A stretch of 64,000 bases of DNA. Source: Blattabacterium cuenoti STAT. Lineage in GTDB: Bacteria > Bacteroidota > Bacteroidia > Flavobacteriales > Blattabacteriaceae. The position numbers were made by a program, and so were the translations under genes. Where the stretch lies: positions 186,001 to 250,000 of the forward strand of contig NZ_AP014608.1 in NCBI RefSeq assembly GCF_003573915.1. Direction: 5' to 3'. The notes under the pieces are model-generated. The model did no database searches and was not told where the DNA came from. It saw only the letters and a list, made by a program, of their open reading frames with translations. Shown here one piece after another: positions 28,664 through 38,283 of the stretch (position 1 is the stretch's first letter; the number at the start of each line of letters is the position of its first letter).

Positions 28664-29446
28664 ATGCAAATGCATAATTTTTTTTTAAAAAAAAGATTTG
28701 ACCAATATTTTTTAAAAGATAAAAATATAGCAAAAAAAATTGTAAACTATCTTTCTTTCGAAAATTATAATACAGTTGTAGAAATTGGACCAGGATTAGG
28801 TATTTTAACTCAATATTTATTGACTAATAATCCATATCACCATATTTTTTTAATAGAAATCGATGAAGAATTAATTTTTTTTTTAAAAAAATTTTTACCA
28901 ATCTCTAAAAACCAGATTATTCATAAAGATTTTTTAAAATGGAATCCTGAAGAGATTGATTTACAAAATTTTGCAATTATTGGTAATTTTCCTTACAATA
29001 TTTCTTCTCAAATATTATTTCATATATTAAGATATAATCATTACATTCCGGAATGTATTGGTATGTTTCAAAAAGAAGTTGCAAAAAGAATCACATCAAC
29101 TCATGGAAAAAAAACTTATGGAATTTTATCAGTTTTAGTTCAAACATTTTATGATGTAAAATATCTTTTTACTGTAAAAAAAAAAGTATTTTTTCCTACC
29201 CCTAATGTGCAATCTGCAGTAATTTCTTTAAAAAGAAAAAGTGAAAACCTAAACTGCAATAAAAATATATTGTTTCAATGCGTTAAAATTGCTTTTAATC
29301 AAAGAAGAAAAAAATTAAAAAATTCTTTACAATTATATAGACATATTCCAAATTTTCATAAAATCCCATTTTTAAATAAAAGAGCAGAAGAATTATCTGT
29401 AAAAGAATTTCTTCAATTAACAAAAGAAATAGAAATTAGGAAATGA
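28664..29446 (+). CDS. ksgA: 16S rRNA dimethyladenosine transferase (KsgA/RsmA)
   Basis: About 260 residues. The Rossmann SAM site EIGPGLGILTQ (about residue 38), the conserved acidic EIDEE, and the catalytic NFPYNIS motif (about residue 108) identify KsgA, which dimethylates two adenines in helix 45 of 16S rRNA. ATGs at 28664 and 28670 are both possible. The stop codon overlaps the folD start (ATGA), suggesting translational coupling. Confidence 0.95.
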   Translation: MQMHNFFLKKRFDQYFLKDKNIAKKIVNYLSFENYNTVVEIGPGLGILTQYLLTNNPYHHIFLIEIDEELIFFLKKFLPISKNQIIHKDFLKWNPEEIDLQNFAIIGNFPYNISSQILFHILRYNHYIPECIGMFQKEVAKRITSTHGKKTYGILSVLVQTFYDVKYLFTVKKKVFFPTPNVQSAVISLKRKSENLNCNKNILFQCVKIAFNQRRKKLKNSLQLYRHIPNFHKIPFLNKRAEELSVKEFLQLTKEIEIRK

Positions 29447-30306
29447 TTACTAAATTATTAGATGGAAGACTATTAGCTAAAGAAATAAAAAATAAAATAT
29501 GCAAGATTATAGAAAAAGAAATATTAAATAAAAAAAAACGGATTCCTCATCTTGGTATTATTTTAACAGGAAATAACAATTCTAGCATAAGATATGTTAA
29601 TAATAAAATTAAAGAATGCAAAAATATTGGAATTAAATACTCTTTAGTCCATTTACCTATAAATACTTCAGAAAAAAAATTATTAGAGACAATAAAAAAA
29701 ATGAATAAAAGTCCATATATAGATGGATTTATCGTGCAATTACCATTAGAAAAACATTTAGATCAAAATAAAATTATTTTATCTATAAATCCTAAAAAAG
29801 ACGTAGACGGATTTCATCCTGAAAATTTTGGAAAAATGGCTTTAAATATGAAATCTTTTTTTCCTGCTACTGCATTAGGTATACTAACTCTTTTAGAAAA
29901 GTATAAAATTCAAATATCTGGAAAATATACTGTAATAATTGGAAGAAGTAGTATAGTAGGAAGACCAATTAGTATACTTATGAGTAGAAAAAATAATCCT
30001 GGAAATAGCACGGTAACACTTACCCATAGTAAAACGCCAAATATAGAATTTTACACTAGACAAGCTGATATTATTATAGTAGCAGTGGGAATACCAAATT
30101 TTCTTAAAGGAAAAATGATTAAAAAAGGATCTATAGTCATAGATGTAGGAATCCATAATCATGAAAAAAAAATATTGGGTGACGTTGATTTTCATAGTGT
30201 ATATGGAAAAGCATCTTATCTAACTCCTGTTCCAGGAGGTATAGGACCTATGACTCGTATCATGTTATTAAAAAACACTTTAAAAGCAGCATTAAATAAC
30301 AGATAA
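29443..30306 (+). CDS. folD: Methylenetetrahydrofolate dehydrogenase / cyclohydrolase
   Basis: 287 residues. The bifunctional FolD motifs are present: YVNNKIKECKNIGI with the catalytic Lys, KDVDGFHPENFG, VIGRSSIVGRP and TPVPGGIGPMT. It interconverts 5,10-methylene-THF and 10-formyl-THF, supplying one-carbon units. It overlaps ksgA by four bases and is followed four bases later by queE. Confidence 0.96.
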   Translation: MITKLLDGRLLAKEIKNKICKIIEKEILNKKKRIPHLGIILTGNNNSSIRYVNNKIKECKNIGIKYSLVHLPINTSEKKLLETIKKMNKSPYIDGFIVQLPLEKHLDQNKIILSINPKKDVDGFHPENFGKMALNMKSFFPATALGILTLLEKYKIQISGKYTVIIGRSSIVGRPISILMSRKNNPGNSTVTLTHSKTPNIEFYTRQADIIIVAVGIPNFLKGKMIKKGSIVIDVGIHNHEKKILGDVDFHSVYGKASYLTPVPGGIGPMTRIMLLKNTLKAALNNR

Positions 30307-30310
30307 ATAA

Positions 30311-30931
30311 ATGAAAAAAGATATTAGTTATCCTATAAAAGAATCATTTTATTCTATTCAAGGAGAAGGTTTTTATTATGGAATAGCCGCATATTTTATT
30401 CGTTTTGGAGGATGTAATATAAAATGTGATTGGTGTGATACGAAAGAAAGTTGGAATATAGAGAAAAAAGATTTTATTTCAATTCATAAAATTATTTCTA
30501 ACGTTGTTAACAATAATCATAAAATAAAAACTGTTATAATTACTGGGGGGGAACCTACAATGTGGAATTTATTTCCTTTAATTGAAAAGCTTAAAAAAAA
30601 AAAATATAGAATTCATATTGAAACTTCAGGTTCATATCCTATAAAAGAAAAATATGTAGATTGGATTACAATTTCCCCTAAAAAAATAAAACTTCCTATA
30701 CAAGAAAATTATAAAAAAATAAATGAATTAAAAATTATTATTTCGGATGAAAATGACTTTTTATTTGCGGAAGAACAAGCTTCTTATATTAAGTCTACTA
30801 ATTGTTTTTTATTTCTACAACCAGAATGGAATAACATTTCTTGGATTCTTCCAAAAATAGTTTCTTATATTAAAAAAAATCCTAAATGGAGAATTTCTCT
30901 TCAAATTCATAAAATTTTAAATATTCCTTAA
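30311..30931 (+). CDS. queE: 7-carboxy-7-deazaguanine synthase (QueE), radical SAM
   Basis: 206 residues. FYSIQGEGFYYG and GGCNIKCDWCDTKESW (the CxxxCxxC iron-sulfur site, about residues 35-50) are the QueE signature, followed by TGGEPTMW and the IETSGS region. It performs the ring contraction that forms the deazaguanine core of queuosine, a tRNA wobble modification. No other queuosine gene is in the window. The 3' end overlaps convergent hisIE by four bases. Confidence 0.9.
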   Translation: MKKDISYPIKESFYSIQGEGFYYGIAAYFIRFGGCNIKCDWCDTKESWNIEKKDFISIHKIISNVVNNNHKIKTVIITGGEPTMWNLFPLIEKLKKKKYRIHIETSGSYPIKEKYVDWITISPKKIKLPIQENYKKINELKIIISDENDFLFAEEQASYIKSTNCFLFLQPEWNNISWILPKIVSYIKKNPKWRISLQIHKILNIP

Positions 30932-31515
30932 GATTTTGAATGTCTATTCTCAAGAATATTAATAACATCTTGTATTTCAAATCCTTTTTTTTTCAAAAGA
31001 ATTAAATAATGAAAAAGTAAATCTGCTGATTCATTTAAAAACAAATTTTTATCATTATCTTTAGATTCAATGATAAGTTCCACTGTTTCTTCTCCTAGTT
31101 TTTGTGAAATTCTATTGATTCCTTTTTTTAATAATTGATAAACATAAGAGTTTTCTTTTTTTTCTTTAATTCTTAACGAAATTATATTTTCTAAATGAAA
31201 TAAAAAATTTTTATTATTATTTATTTCTTTCCAACACGTATCCGTTCCTTGATGACAAATAGGACCTGACGGTTTTGCTTTAATTAATAATGTATCTTCG
31301 TCACAATCTATTAATACATCTTTAATAAAAAGATAATTTTTACTAGTTTCACCTTTAGTCCACAATCTTTTTTTTGACCTACTATAAAAAGTAATTTTTT
31401 TTTCATCGATACTTTTGTTATAAGCTTCTTGATTCATATAACCTAGCATTAATACTTTATCTGTTTTTGAATCTTGGACAATTACAGGGATTAAACTTTT
31501 TTTAAAATTTATCAT
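30928..31515 (-). CDS. hisIE: Bifunctional phosphoribosyl-AMP cyclohydrolase / phosphoribosyl-ATP pyrophosphatase
   Basis: 195 residues. The HisI half has LMLGYMNQEAY, FYSRSKKRLWTKGE, DCDEDTLL and the metal ligands in CHQGTDTCW. The HisE half (from about residue 110) has GEETVELIIE and a helical ADLLFHYLILL. It catalyses steps two and three of histidine synthesis. It is the last gene of the his operon, 12 bp after hisF. Confidence 0.96.
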   Translation of the reverse strand: MINFKKSLIPVIVQDSKTDKVLMLGYMNQEAYNKSIDEKKITFYSRSKKRLWTKGETSKNYLFIKDVLIDCDEDTLLIKAKPSGPICHQGTDTCWKEINNNKNFLFHLENIISLRIKEKKENSYVYQLLKKGINRISQKLGEETVELIIESKDNDKNLFLNESADLLFHYLILLKKKGFEIQDVINILENRHSKS

Positions 31516-31527
31516 TTTTATTATTAT

Positions 31528-32289
31528 TTATTTTGTAGTTCTTATAGGTATATTGAGTTGATTTAAATAAAATTTTAATTTTGGAATTTCTATTTCTTTA
31601 TAATGAAATATACTAGCGGCTAAAGCAGCATCAGCTTTTCCTTTTTCAAAAATTTTATAAAAATCTTTTAATTGTCCAGCCCCACCTGAAGCAATAACCG
31701 GTATAGAAATATTTTTTGATATTTTTCTAGTAATATCTAATGCAAATCCATTTTTTGTTCCATCATGATTCATTGAAGTTAATAATATCTCTCCTGCTCC
31801 TCTATTAGAACCTTCTTTAGCCCAATCTAAAGTTTTAGTTTGAGTTGAAATTCTTCCACCATTTAAATAAACCCACCATTCATTTGATTCAAATTTAGTA
31901 TCAATAGCTAAAACAATACATTGACTTCCAAATCTTTTAGAAAAAATTTCTAAAAGATTTGGGTTTTTAAAAGCAGCAGTATTGATTGATATTTTATCTG
32001 CTCCCGCATTTAATAATAATTCAATATCCTTTTCCTCTTTGATCCCTCCACCAACCGTAAAAGGAATATTAATATGACGAGAAACATCTTTTACTAGGTT
32101 AATTAATGTTTTACGTTTTTCATTCGTAGCTGTAATATCCAAAAATACTAATTCATCTGCTCCTTGTTTTGTGTACCAACAAACTAATTTTATTGGATCT
32201 CCAGCATCTTTTAAATGTTTGAAATTTACTCCTTTTACTGTTCTTCCATTTTTTATATCCAAACAAGGAATGATCCGTTTAGCCAACAT
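31528..32289 (-). CDS. hisF: Imidazole glycerol phosphate synthase, cyclase subunit
   Basis: 253 residues, a TIM barrel. The two catalytic Asp are in [14 protein letters not shown] (about residue 11) and VLAIDTKFE (about residue 130), and [10 protein letters not shown] and [11 protein letters not shown] bind phosphate. It pairs with HisH to form imidazole glycerol phosphate and AICAR. It follows hisA by three bases. Confidence 0.97.
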   Translation of the reverse strand: MLAKRIIPCLDIKNGRTVKGVNFKHLKDAGDPIKLVCWYTKQGADELVFLDITATNEKRKTLINLVKDVSRHINIPFTVGGGIKEEKDIELLLNAGADKISINTAAFKNPNLLEIFSKRFGSQCIVLAIDTKFESNEWWVYLNGGRISTQTKTLDWAKEGSNRGAGEILLTSMNHDGTKNGFALDITRKISKNISIPVIASGGAGQLKDFYKIFEKGKADAALAASIFHYKEIEIPKLKFYLNQLNIPIRTTK

Positions 32290-32292
32290 ATT

Positions 32293-33030
32293 TTAATTGT
32301 TATTATTCTTTTTTTTTTTCCAATTTTTGATACTGGATAATGATATTTGATTTTCATATATAGCTTTTCCAATAATGACTCCACTACAACCCAAATTAAA
32401 TAATTTTTCTACATCATTCATATTTCTAACTCCTCCACTTGCTATGAATTCAACGTTTGGAATTTTTTCAATAATTTCTTTATATAAAATAAAAGAAGGA
32501 CCTGATAAAATTCCATCTTTAGAAATATCTGTGCAAAAAATTTTTTTAACTCCATGATTACTTTTTTCTTTTAGAAAATCAAAAAATGGAAAATCAATAA
32601 ATTTAGTCCATCCATTGGATGCAATCTTATTATTTTTAACATCCACTCCTAATAAAATTTTATCTCCCCCATAAGTATCAATCCATTTTTTGAAAAGAAA
32701 AGGTTTTTGAACTGCAATACTACCTACAGTAACTATATGTCCTCCATTTTCAAAAACAGCACGAATATCTTCTTCAGAATGAATCCCCCCTCCAAAATCT
32801 ATAATTAAATGTGTATTTTTTGCTATTTTTTCTAAAATTTTCCAATGAACTACTTTTCCTTTTTTTGCTCCATCTAAATCTACTAAATGAAGTCTAGATA
32901 TTCCATGATTTTCTAATAAAAAAGCTACTTCTAGTGGATCTTTATTATAAATTTTTTTTCTTTTAAAATCACCTTGTATTAAACGTACACATTGACCATC
33001 AATTAAATCTATAGCTACTATAATATCCAT
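32293..33030 (-). CDS. hisA: ProFAR isomerase
   Basis: 245 residues, a TIM barrel related to HisF. The catalytic Asp residues are in VAIDLIDGQCVRL (residue 7) and LLGVDVKNN (about 127). GGGIHSEEDI and ASGGVRNMNDV are the phosphate loops. It isomerises ProFAR to PRFAR. It ends in a Lys/Asn-rich tail and lies 10 bp after hisH. Confidence 0.96.
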   Translation of the reverse strand: MDIIVAIDLIDGQCVRLIQGDFKRKKIYNKDPLEVAFLLENHGISRLHLVDLDGAKKGKVVHWKILEKIAKNTHLIIDFGGGIHSEEDIRAVFENGGHIVTVGSIAVQKPFLFKKWIDTYGGDKILLGVDVKNNKIASNGWTKFIDFPFFDFLKEKSNHGVKKIFCTDISKDGILSGPSFILYKEIIEKIPNVEFIASGGVRNMNDVEKLFNLGCSGVIIGKAIYENQISLSSIKNWKKKKNNNN

Positions 33031-33040
33031 TGTAATAAAT

Positions 33041-33631
33041 TTATAATCGAATAAAATTTTCTAATATTTTATGTCCTACATAAGAAGATTTTTCAGGATG
33101 GAATTGTACAGCATAAAAATTATTCTTTTGTAATGCAGCACTATAAGTGACTATATATTCTGTTTTTGCTGTTGTATATTCTCCTAAGGGAACATAATAA
33201 CTATGAACAAAATATTGATAACTTCCATCTGGAATGTTTTCAAATAAAGGTCCTTTTAGTTTTTGGATAGTGTTCCATCCTATTTGAGGAATTTTTGCAT
33301 TTTTATCGATAGATTGAAATTTTTTTACAAAAAAATCAAAAATTCCTATGCATGGAGTACTACTTTCTTCTGAAAACTTACAAAGCAATTGCATGCCTAA
33401 ACATATTCCTAATACAGGTTGTTTTAATTTAGATAAAAGTAAATCTAAATTTTTTTCTTTTAAATATTTCATAGCGAAATTTGCCTCTCCAACACCAGGT
33501 AAAATAATTTTTTCTGCATTTTGAATCGATTCTTTAGAATCTGTAACCATAGCTTTTACGCCTATTCTTTCCAAAGAAAAAAGAACCGATTGTACATTTC
33601 CTGCAGGATATTTTATGATAATTGTTTTCAT
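33041..33631 (-). CDS. hisH: Imidazole glycerol phosphate synthase, glutaminase subunit
   Basis: 196 residues, a class I glutamine amidotransferase. The triad is visible: Cys in GICLGMQLL (about residue 76), and His and Glu in QFHPEKS near the C terminus. LPGVGEANFAM is the HisH-specific oxyanion region. It supplies ammonia to HisF. Confidence 0.96.
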   Translation of the reverse strand: MKTIIIKYPAGNVQSVLFSLERIGVKAMVTDSKESIQNAEKIILPGVGEANFAMKYLKEKNLDLLLSKLKQPVLGICLGMQLLCKFSEESSTPCIGIFDFFVKKFQSIDKNAKIPQIGWNTIQKLKGPLFENIPDGSYQYFVHSYYVPLGEYTTAKTEYIVTYSAALQKNNFYAVQFHPEKSSYVGHKILENFIRL

Positions 33632-33649
33632 AATATTTTAAAATTTTTT

Positions 33650-34819
33650 TTACAAAAAACCTTTTGTACTGGGAATTTTATTAGAAAAATTTTTTTGTAT
33701 TGCCATTTTTATAGCTCTTCCAAAACATTTAAAAATAGACTCTATTTTATGATGATCATTTTTTCCTACAGCATGGATGTGTAAATTCCATTTAGCCGAT
33801 GAAGAAAAAGATTTAAAAAAGTGAAAAAACATTTCAGTAGAAATATTTCCTATTTTTTCTCTTAAAAATTTTACTTTCCAAGACAATTGACTTCTTCCTC
33901 CAAGATCTAATGCTATTGTAGCTAAACTTTCATCCATAGGAAGAAAATAAAAACCATAACGTTCTATTCCTATTTTATTTTCTAAAACTTGAAAAAAACT
34001 TTCTCCTAAAGTAATTCCAATATCTTCTATAATATGGTGATCATCTATATCAAGATCTCCTTTTGTTTGAATATTCAAATCTATATAGCTATGAAAAGCT
34101 ATTTGTTGTAAAAGGTGATCAAAAAAAGCTATTCCTGTTTGAATATTAGATCTTCCCTTTCCATAAAGGGAAATGCAAACTTTAACATTTGTTTCTAATG
34201 TTATTCGTTGATAAACATATTTTTTAATTGTAATAGATGATAAATACTCATAAATTTTCTTCCAACTATCGGTTTTTAAAGATATTGTTTTTTTTAGGTC
34301 TTTTTCATTTATGCTAGAATAGTAATCTTTTTCTTCTTTTGTTAATTTTTGATAATGATGATTATTTTTTTTTATCCATATAGACTGACATCCTATATTT
34401 TTAGCCAACAAAACATCCGTTAATCTATCTCCAATAACAAAAGATTTGGAAATATTGTAAATATTAGATTTTAAATAATTTTTAAGCATTCCAGTTCCAG
34501 GTTTTCTATTTGGTGACTTTTCTTCTGGAAAAGTTTTATCTATATGAATAGAATTAAAATGAATTCCTTCAGTTCTTAAAATATTCAAAATATGATTATG
34601 TATAGACCAAAAAATTTTATCAGGAAATTGATCAGTTCCTAATCCATCTTGGTTAGATACCATAACTAAATCATAATTCAATTCTTGTACGATTTTTGAT
34701 AGAAAAAATATCACTTTAGGATAAAAATTGATTTGATCAATAGAATCAATTTGATAAGTAGGGGGGTTTTCTTGTATAAGAGTTCCGTCTCTATCAATAA
34801 ATAATATTCTTTTCATCAT
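33650..34819 (-). CDS. hisB: Bifunctional histidinol-phosphatase / imidazoleglycerol-phosphate dehydratase
   Basis: 389 residues. The N-terminal HAD phosphatase has FIDRDGTLI, MVSNQDGLGT and FVIGDRLTDV, and lies within residues 1-165. The C-terminal dehydratase (from about 200) has FFDHLLQQIAFH, DDHHIIEDIGI and the metal-binding HAVGKNDHHKIE. It performs two non-adjacent steps of the pathway. The start overlaps the hisC stop (ATGA). Confidence 0.96.
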   Translation of the reverse strand: MMKRILFIDRDGTLIQENPPTYQIDSIDQINFYPKVIFFLSKIVQELNYDLVMVSNQDGLGTDQFPDKIFWSIHNHILNILRTEGIHFNSIHIDKTFPEEKSPNRKPGTGMLKNYLKSNIYNISKSFVIGDRLTDVLLAKNIGCQSIWIKKNNHHYQKLTKEEKDYYSSINEKDLKKTISLKTDSWKKIYEYLSSITIKKYVYQRITLETNVKVCISLYGKGRSNIQTGIAFFDHLLQQIAFHSYIDLNIQTKGDLDIDDHHIIEDIGITLGESFFQVLENKIGIERYGFYFLPMDESLATIALDLGGRSQLSWKVKFLREKIGNISTEMFFHFFKSFSSSAKWNLHIHAVGKNDHHKIESIFKCFGRAIKMAIQKNFSNKIPSTKGFL

Positions 34820-35904
34820 ATTTCTATTTTTTTTATGGAAAAATTTCTAATTTGATCTATTAAATACTCATTCTCTTCATGAGTTCCTATTGTTATTCTT
34901 AAACAATTATTACATAAAATTATCTTTGAACGATCTCTAACAAAAACTTTTTTTTTCATAAGATAATGATATAGATTTTTTGAAGAAAAATTTATTTTTA
35001 CTAATAAAAAATTAGTAGAACTAGGATATACTTTTTGTATAAAAGAAAATTTTTCTAAGGATTCTTGCATATATTCTCTTTCTATAAGAATGTTTTTTAA
35101 ATGAAAAAAAAACAAATCTCTATTTTCTAAAGCTTTTAAAGCTATCTCTTGAGATAAGAGACTAATATTATATGGATATTTTATTTTATTCATCCATTGA
35201 ATTATCGCTTTAGAAGCAATGGCTATTCCTATTCTTAACCCTGCTAATCCCCAAGCTTTAGAAAGCGTTTGTAAAATAATTAAATTTGGATATTTATTGA
35301 TTTCTATCGATAAAGATTTTTGATTAGAAAAATCAATGTATGCTTCATCTAATACAATAATTCCTGTAAATTTTTTTGTTATATTTTTTATATCTTCTCT
35401 TATTATATCATTTCCCGTAGGATTATTAGGAGAACAAATAAAAATAATTTTACTATTTGGATTCAAAATTTTTTCTATTTCATATAAATTCAATTGATAA
35501 TCTTCTTTTGTAAGAAAAATTTTGATTACATCTACTCCATGAATTTTTCCACTTACTTCATACATACCGTATGTAGGAGGAAATATAATAGAATGATCTA
35601 TTTTTGGACGAGAAAAAATTCGATAGACTAAATCAATAATCTCATCACTTCCATTTCCTAAAAATATTTGAGATGGAGAGATATTTTTAAAATCTGATAT
35701 TTTTTTTTTCAATTTTTTTTGTAAAGGATCTGGATATCTGTTATAAGAATTAAAAAAAGATAAAGGGGAGCCAAAAGAATTTTCATTAGCATCTAAAAAA
35801 ATAGAATTTTTTTCTTTATGATAATGTTCTGTTCTAGCAGAAATATAAGGATCTAAATTTAGAATATCTTTTCTTATTAGAGAATTCAAATTAAAATTAT
35901 TCAT
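34816..35904 (-). CDS. hisC: Histidinol-phosphate aminotransferase
   Basis: 362 residues, a class I/II aminotransferase. LDANENSFG near the N terminus, GNGSDEIIDLV, SPNNPTGN, and the PLP lysine in LQTLSKAWGLAGLRIG identify HisC. It transaminates imidazole acetol phosphate. It lies between hisD (16-bp gap) and hisB (4-bp overlap). Confidence 0.95.
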   Translation of the reverse strand: MNNFNLNSLIRKDILNLDPYISARTEHYHKEKNSIFLDANENSFGSPLSFFNSYNRYPDPLQKKLKKKISDFKNISPSQIFLGNGSDEIIDLVYRIFSRPKIDHSIIFPPTYGMYEVSGKIHGVDVIKIFLTKEDYQLNLYEIEKILNPNSKIIFICSPNNPTGNDIIREDIKNITKKFTGIIVLDEAYIDFSNQKSLSIEINKYPNLIILQTLSKAWGLAGLRIGIAIASKAIIQWMNKIKYPYNISLLSQEIALKALENRDLFFFHLKNILIEREYMQESLEKFSFIQKVYPSSTNFLLVKINFSSKNLYHYLMKKKVFVRDRSKIILCNNCLRITIGTHEENEYLIDQIRNFSIKKIEI

Positions 35905-35920
35905 GTATTGACATTTAAAA

Positions 35921-37210
35921 CTAATTTTTTAACCGAATATTAATAGATTTTTTATGTGCAAATAATCCTTCTTCAGAAGATAAAATATTGATACATTTCG
36001 ATAAATGTTTCAATCCTTTTTTAGATATTTTTTGAAAAGTAATTTTTTTTACAAAACTATCCATAGATAGTCCACTATAAGATTTAGCATAACCATAGGT
36101 AGGAAGAACATGATTGGTTCCAGAAGCGTAGTCTCCTGCACTAACTGGAGAATAATTTCCTAAAAAAACAGATCCTGCATTAATAACTTTTTCACTCCAA
36201 TAAAAAGAATTTTTACAATTTATAATTAAATGTTCTGGAGCAACTTGATTAACTAAATTTAAACATTCATCTAAAGATGAAAGAACAATTATTTTGCTTT
36301 TTTTCAAGGATTCCTCAATAATATCTTTCTTTTTATCAAAATTTAAAAATTGTTTTCTTAATTCTTTTTTAAGTTTTTTTATCCAAAATTGATTATTTGG
36401 AGTAACCAATAAAATATAGCTTTCTGGATCATGTTCTGATTGAGATAATAAATCAGAAGCAACAAACTCTGGATTTGCTGAATCATCAGCCATAATAACT
36501 ACTTCTGAAGGGCCTGCAGGTATATCTATAGATACTATTCCTTTTTGGGATACAATTTGTTTAGATATTGTAACGTAAGAATTTCCTGGACCAAATATTT
36601 TATATACAGAAGGAATGCTTTTTGTACCATAAGCCATAGCGGCAATTGCTTGAGCTCCCCCTACTTTATATATTTGTGTAATTCCTACATATTTAGCTGT
36701 ATAGAGAATTGCCGGATGAATTTCTCCATTTTTATTTGGAGGACTACATAATATAATATTTTTACATCCTGACAATTTTCCAGGAATTCCTAACATTAGG
36801 ACAGTAGAAAATAAAGGGGCAGAACCTCCTGGGATATAAAAACCGATTTTTTCTATGGGAATAATTTTTCTCCAACAAAAAACACCTTTTGAAACTTCTA
36901 TCGGATTTTCTTTATGCATTTGTTTTTGATGAAAACATTTTATATTCTGATATGCAGTTTCAATTGATTTTTTCAAATGATCTGAAATTTTCATATCAGC
37001 TTTATTGAAATCTTCTTCTGTTACTTGAATATGTTTTATATCTACATGATCATATTTTTTTGTATAATTTTTTAAAGCTACATCTCCGTATTTTTTAACA
37101 TCATTGATAATAGGAGTGACTAAGTTTTTTATATGAGAAATGTTTTGTAAGTTTCTATTCGAAATAGAATTCCATCTCTCATATGGAGGATGAATATATA
37201 CTTGAATCAT
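35921..37210 (-). CDS. hisD: Histidinol dehydrogenase
   Basis: 429 residues. GFYIPGGSAPLFSTVLM, KVGGAQAIAAMAYG, DIPAGPSEVV and the zinc/catalytic region QSEHDPES followed by VAPEHL are all conserved. It oxidises histidinol to histidine in two NAD-dependent steps, the last of the pathway. It is 38 bp after hisG. Confidence 0.96.
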   Translation of the reverse strand: MIQVYIHPPYERWNSISNRNLQNISHIKNLVTPIINDVKKYGDVALKNYTKKYDHVDIKHIQVTEEDFNKADMKISDHLKKSIETAYQNIKCFHQKQMHKENPIEVSKGVFCWRKIIPIEKIGFYIPGGSAPLFSTVLMLGIPGKLSGCKNIILCSPPNKNGEIHPAILYTAKYVGITQIYKVGGAQAIAAMAYGTKSIPSVYKIFGPGNSYVTISKQIVSQKGIVSIDIPAGPSEVVIMADDSANPEFVASDLLSQSEHDPESYILLVTPNNQFWIKKLKKELRKQFLNFDKKKDIIEESLKKSKIIVLSSLDECLNLVNQVAPEHLIINCKNSFYWSEKVINAGSVFLGNYSPVSAGDYASGTNHVLPTYGYAKSYSGLSMDSFVKKITFQKISKKGLKHLSKCINILSSEEGLFAHKKSINIRLKN

Positions 37211-37248
37211 AATCCATATTTCTATTTTATCATTTTTTTATTATTTGT

Positions 37249-38106
37249 TTATAGTATAATTTTTTCTATCGGGAGAACTAATATATCCCGAGCTCCAAGT
37301 GCTTTTAGATTTTCTATAATCCCCCAAAAATCATTTTCGTTTACGACAGAATGTACAGAACTACATTCTGAATTTGCTAGAGGGAGAATAACTGGGCTTT
37401 TAATTCCTGGAAGATAAGATATTATTTTTTCTAATTTTTCATTAGAAACATTTAATAAAATATATTTATTATTTTTAGCTTTTTTTACAGCTCTAATTCG
37501 AAATAATAATTTTTCCATTATAATGTTTTGTGTTGAGTCTAAATGAAGATGTGAAGCTAATACAGCTTCAGATTGAAGAACAGTCTCTACTTCTTTTAAT
37601 CCGTTCATAAAAAGTGTAGATCCACTACTTACTAAATCACAAATACAATCTGCTAGACCAATTCCAGGAGCAATTTCCACTGCACCAGAAATTTCGTGAA
37701 TTTCTGTATCTATACATTTTTTTTTGAAAAATTCTTCAACTAAAAAAGGATAACTTGTAGCGATTCTTTTTCCATTTAAATCTTTAATATTATTGTAAGA
37801 TAAAGACTTAGGAACAGCTATAGAAAGTCTGCATTTTCCAAATCCCAAAGTTTCTTTTATTTTTATTCTTTTTCTCTTTTCTAGAAGAACATTTTTTCCC
37901 ACAATTCCTATATCAGCTACACCATCTTCTAAATATTGAGGGATATCATCATCTCTAAGAAAAAGGACTTCTAGCGGAAAATTAAGAGCCGTTGTTTTTA
38001 ACTTATCTATCCCAATATTAACTTCAATACTGCAATCTTTTAGTAATTTGATAGAATCCTCATAAAGACGGCCTGATTTTTGAATTGCTATTTTAAGTTT
38101 ATCCAT
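37249..38106 (-). CDS. hisG: ATP phosphoribosyltransferase, long form
   Basis: 285 residues. KIAIQKSGRLYEDS at the N terminus, GVADIGIVGKN, and the PRPP-binding region DLVSSGSTLFMNGL are diagnostic. The C-terminal ACT-like domain (about residues 210-285) marks the long form, which is inhibited by histidine and needs no HisZ. It commits flux to histidine and is the first gene of the complete operon hisG-D-C-B-H-A-F-IE. A terminator-like hairpin lies 17-56 bp upstream of its start. Confidence 0.96.
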   Translation of the reverse strand: MDKLKIAIQKSGRLYEDSIKLLKDCSIEVNIGIDKLKTTALNFPLEVLFLRDDDIPQYLEDGVADIGIVGKNVLLEKRKRIKIKETLGFGKCRLSIAVPKSLSYNNIKDLNGKRIATSYPFLVEEFFKKKCIDTEIHEISGAVEIAPGIGLADCICDLVSSGSTLFMNGLKEVETVLQSEAVLASHLHLDSTQNIIMEKLLFRIRAVKKAKNNKYILLNVSNEKLEKIISYLPGIKSPVILPLANSECSSVHSVVNENDFWGIIENLKALGARDILVLPIEKIIL

Positions 38107-38122
38107 AATTCAATAACAGGAA

Positions 38123-38162
38123 AAAATAATAAAAGCTTACTTTTGTAAGCTTTTATTATTTT
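38123..38162 (-). terminator. Terminator-like hairpin in the his operon leader (possible attenuator)
   Basis: On the minus strand an 18-bp perfect stem with a 4-base loop is followed at once by a short T-rich tract (positions 38126-38121 read T). It ends 17 bp before the hisG start, so it would stop transcripts before hisG. Upstream in the leader are a two-codon ORF Met-His (38187-38179) and a five-codon ORF (38173-38156) that runs into the 5' arm. No antiterminator stem was found. On the plus strand no gene ends here, so it is not an ordinary terminator for a neighbour. Confidence 0.55.
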
Positions 38163-38192
38163 AGTAGATTCATGCGTTTTAATGCATCACAA

Positions 38193-38200
38193 CAAATATA
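38193..38200 (-). promoter_or_regulatory. Candidate TAnnTTTG -7 box of the his operon
   Basis: The minus strand reads TATATTTG at 38200-38193, about 87 bp before hisG. A transcript start a few bases downstream would give a leader of about 80 nt holding the hairpin at 38123-38162. No -33 TTG lies at the usual spacing, so the assignment is moderate. Confidence 0.35.
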
Positions 38201-38283
38201 AAAAACTATTTTGAATATTTCTATAATTAATAGTATAATTAACCTTTGGAATTATTTAGTCTATTTTTTAAATAGTAAAAAAA

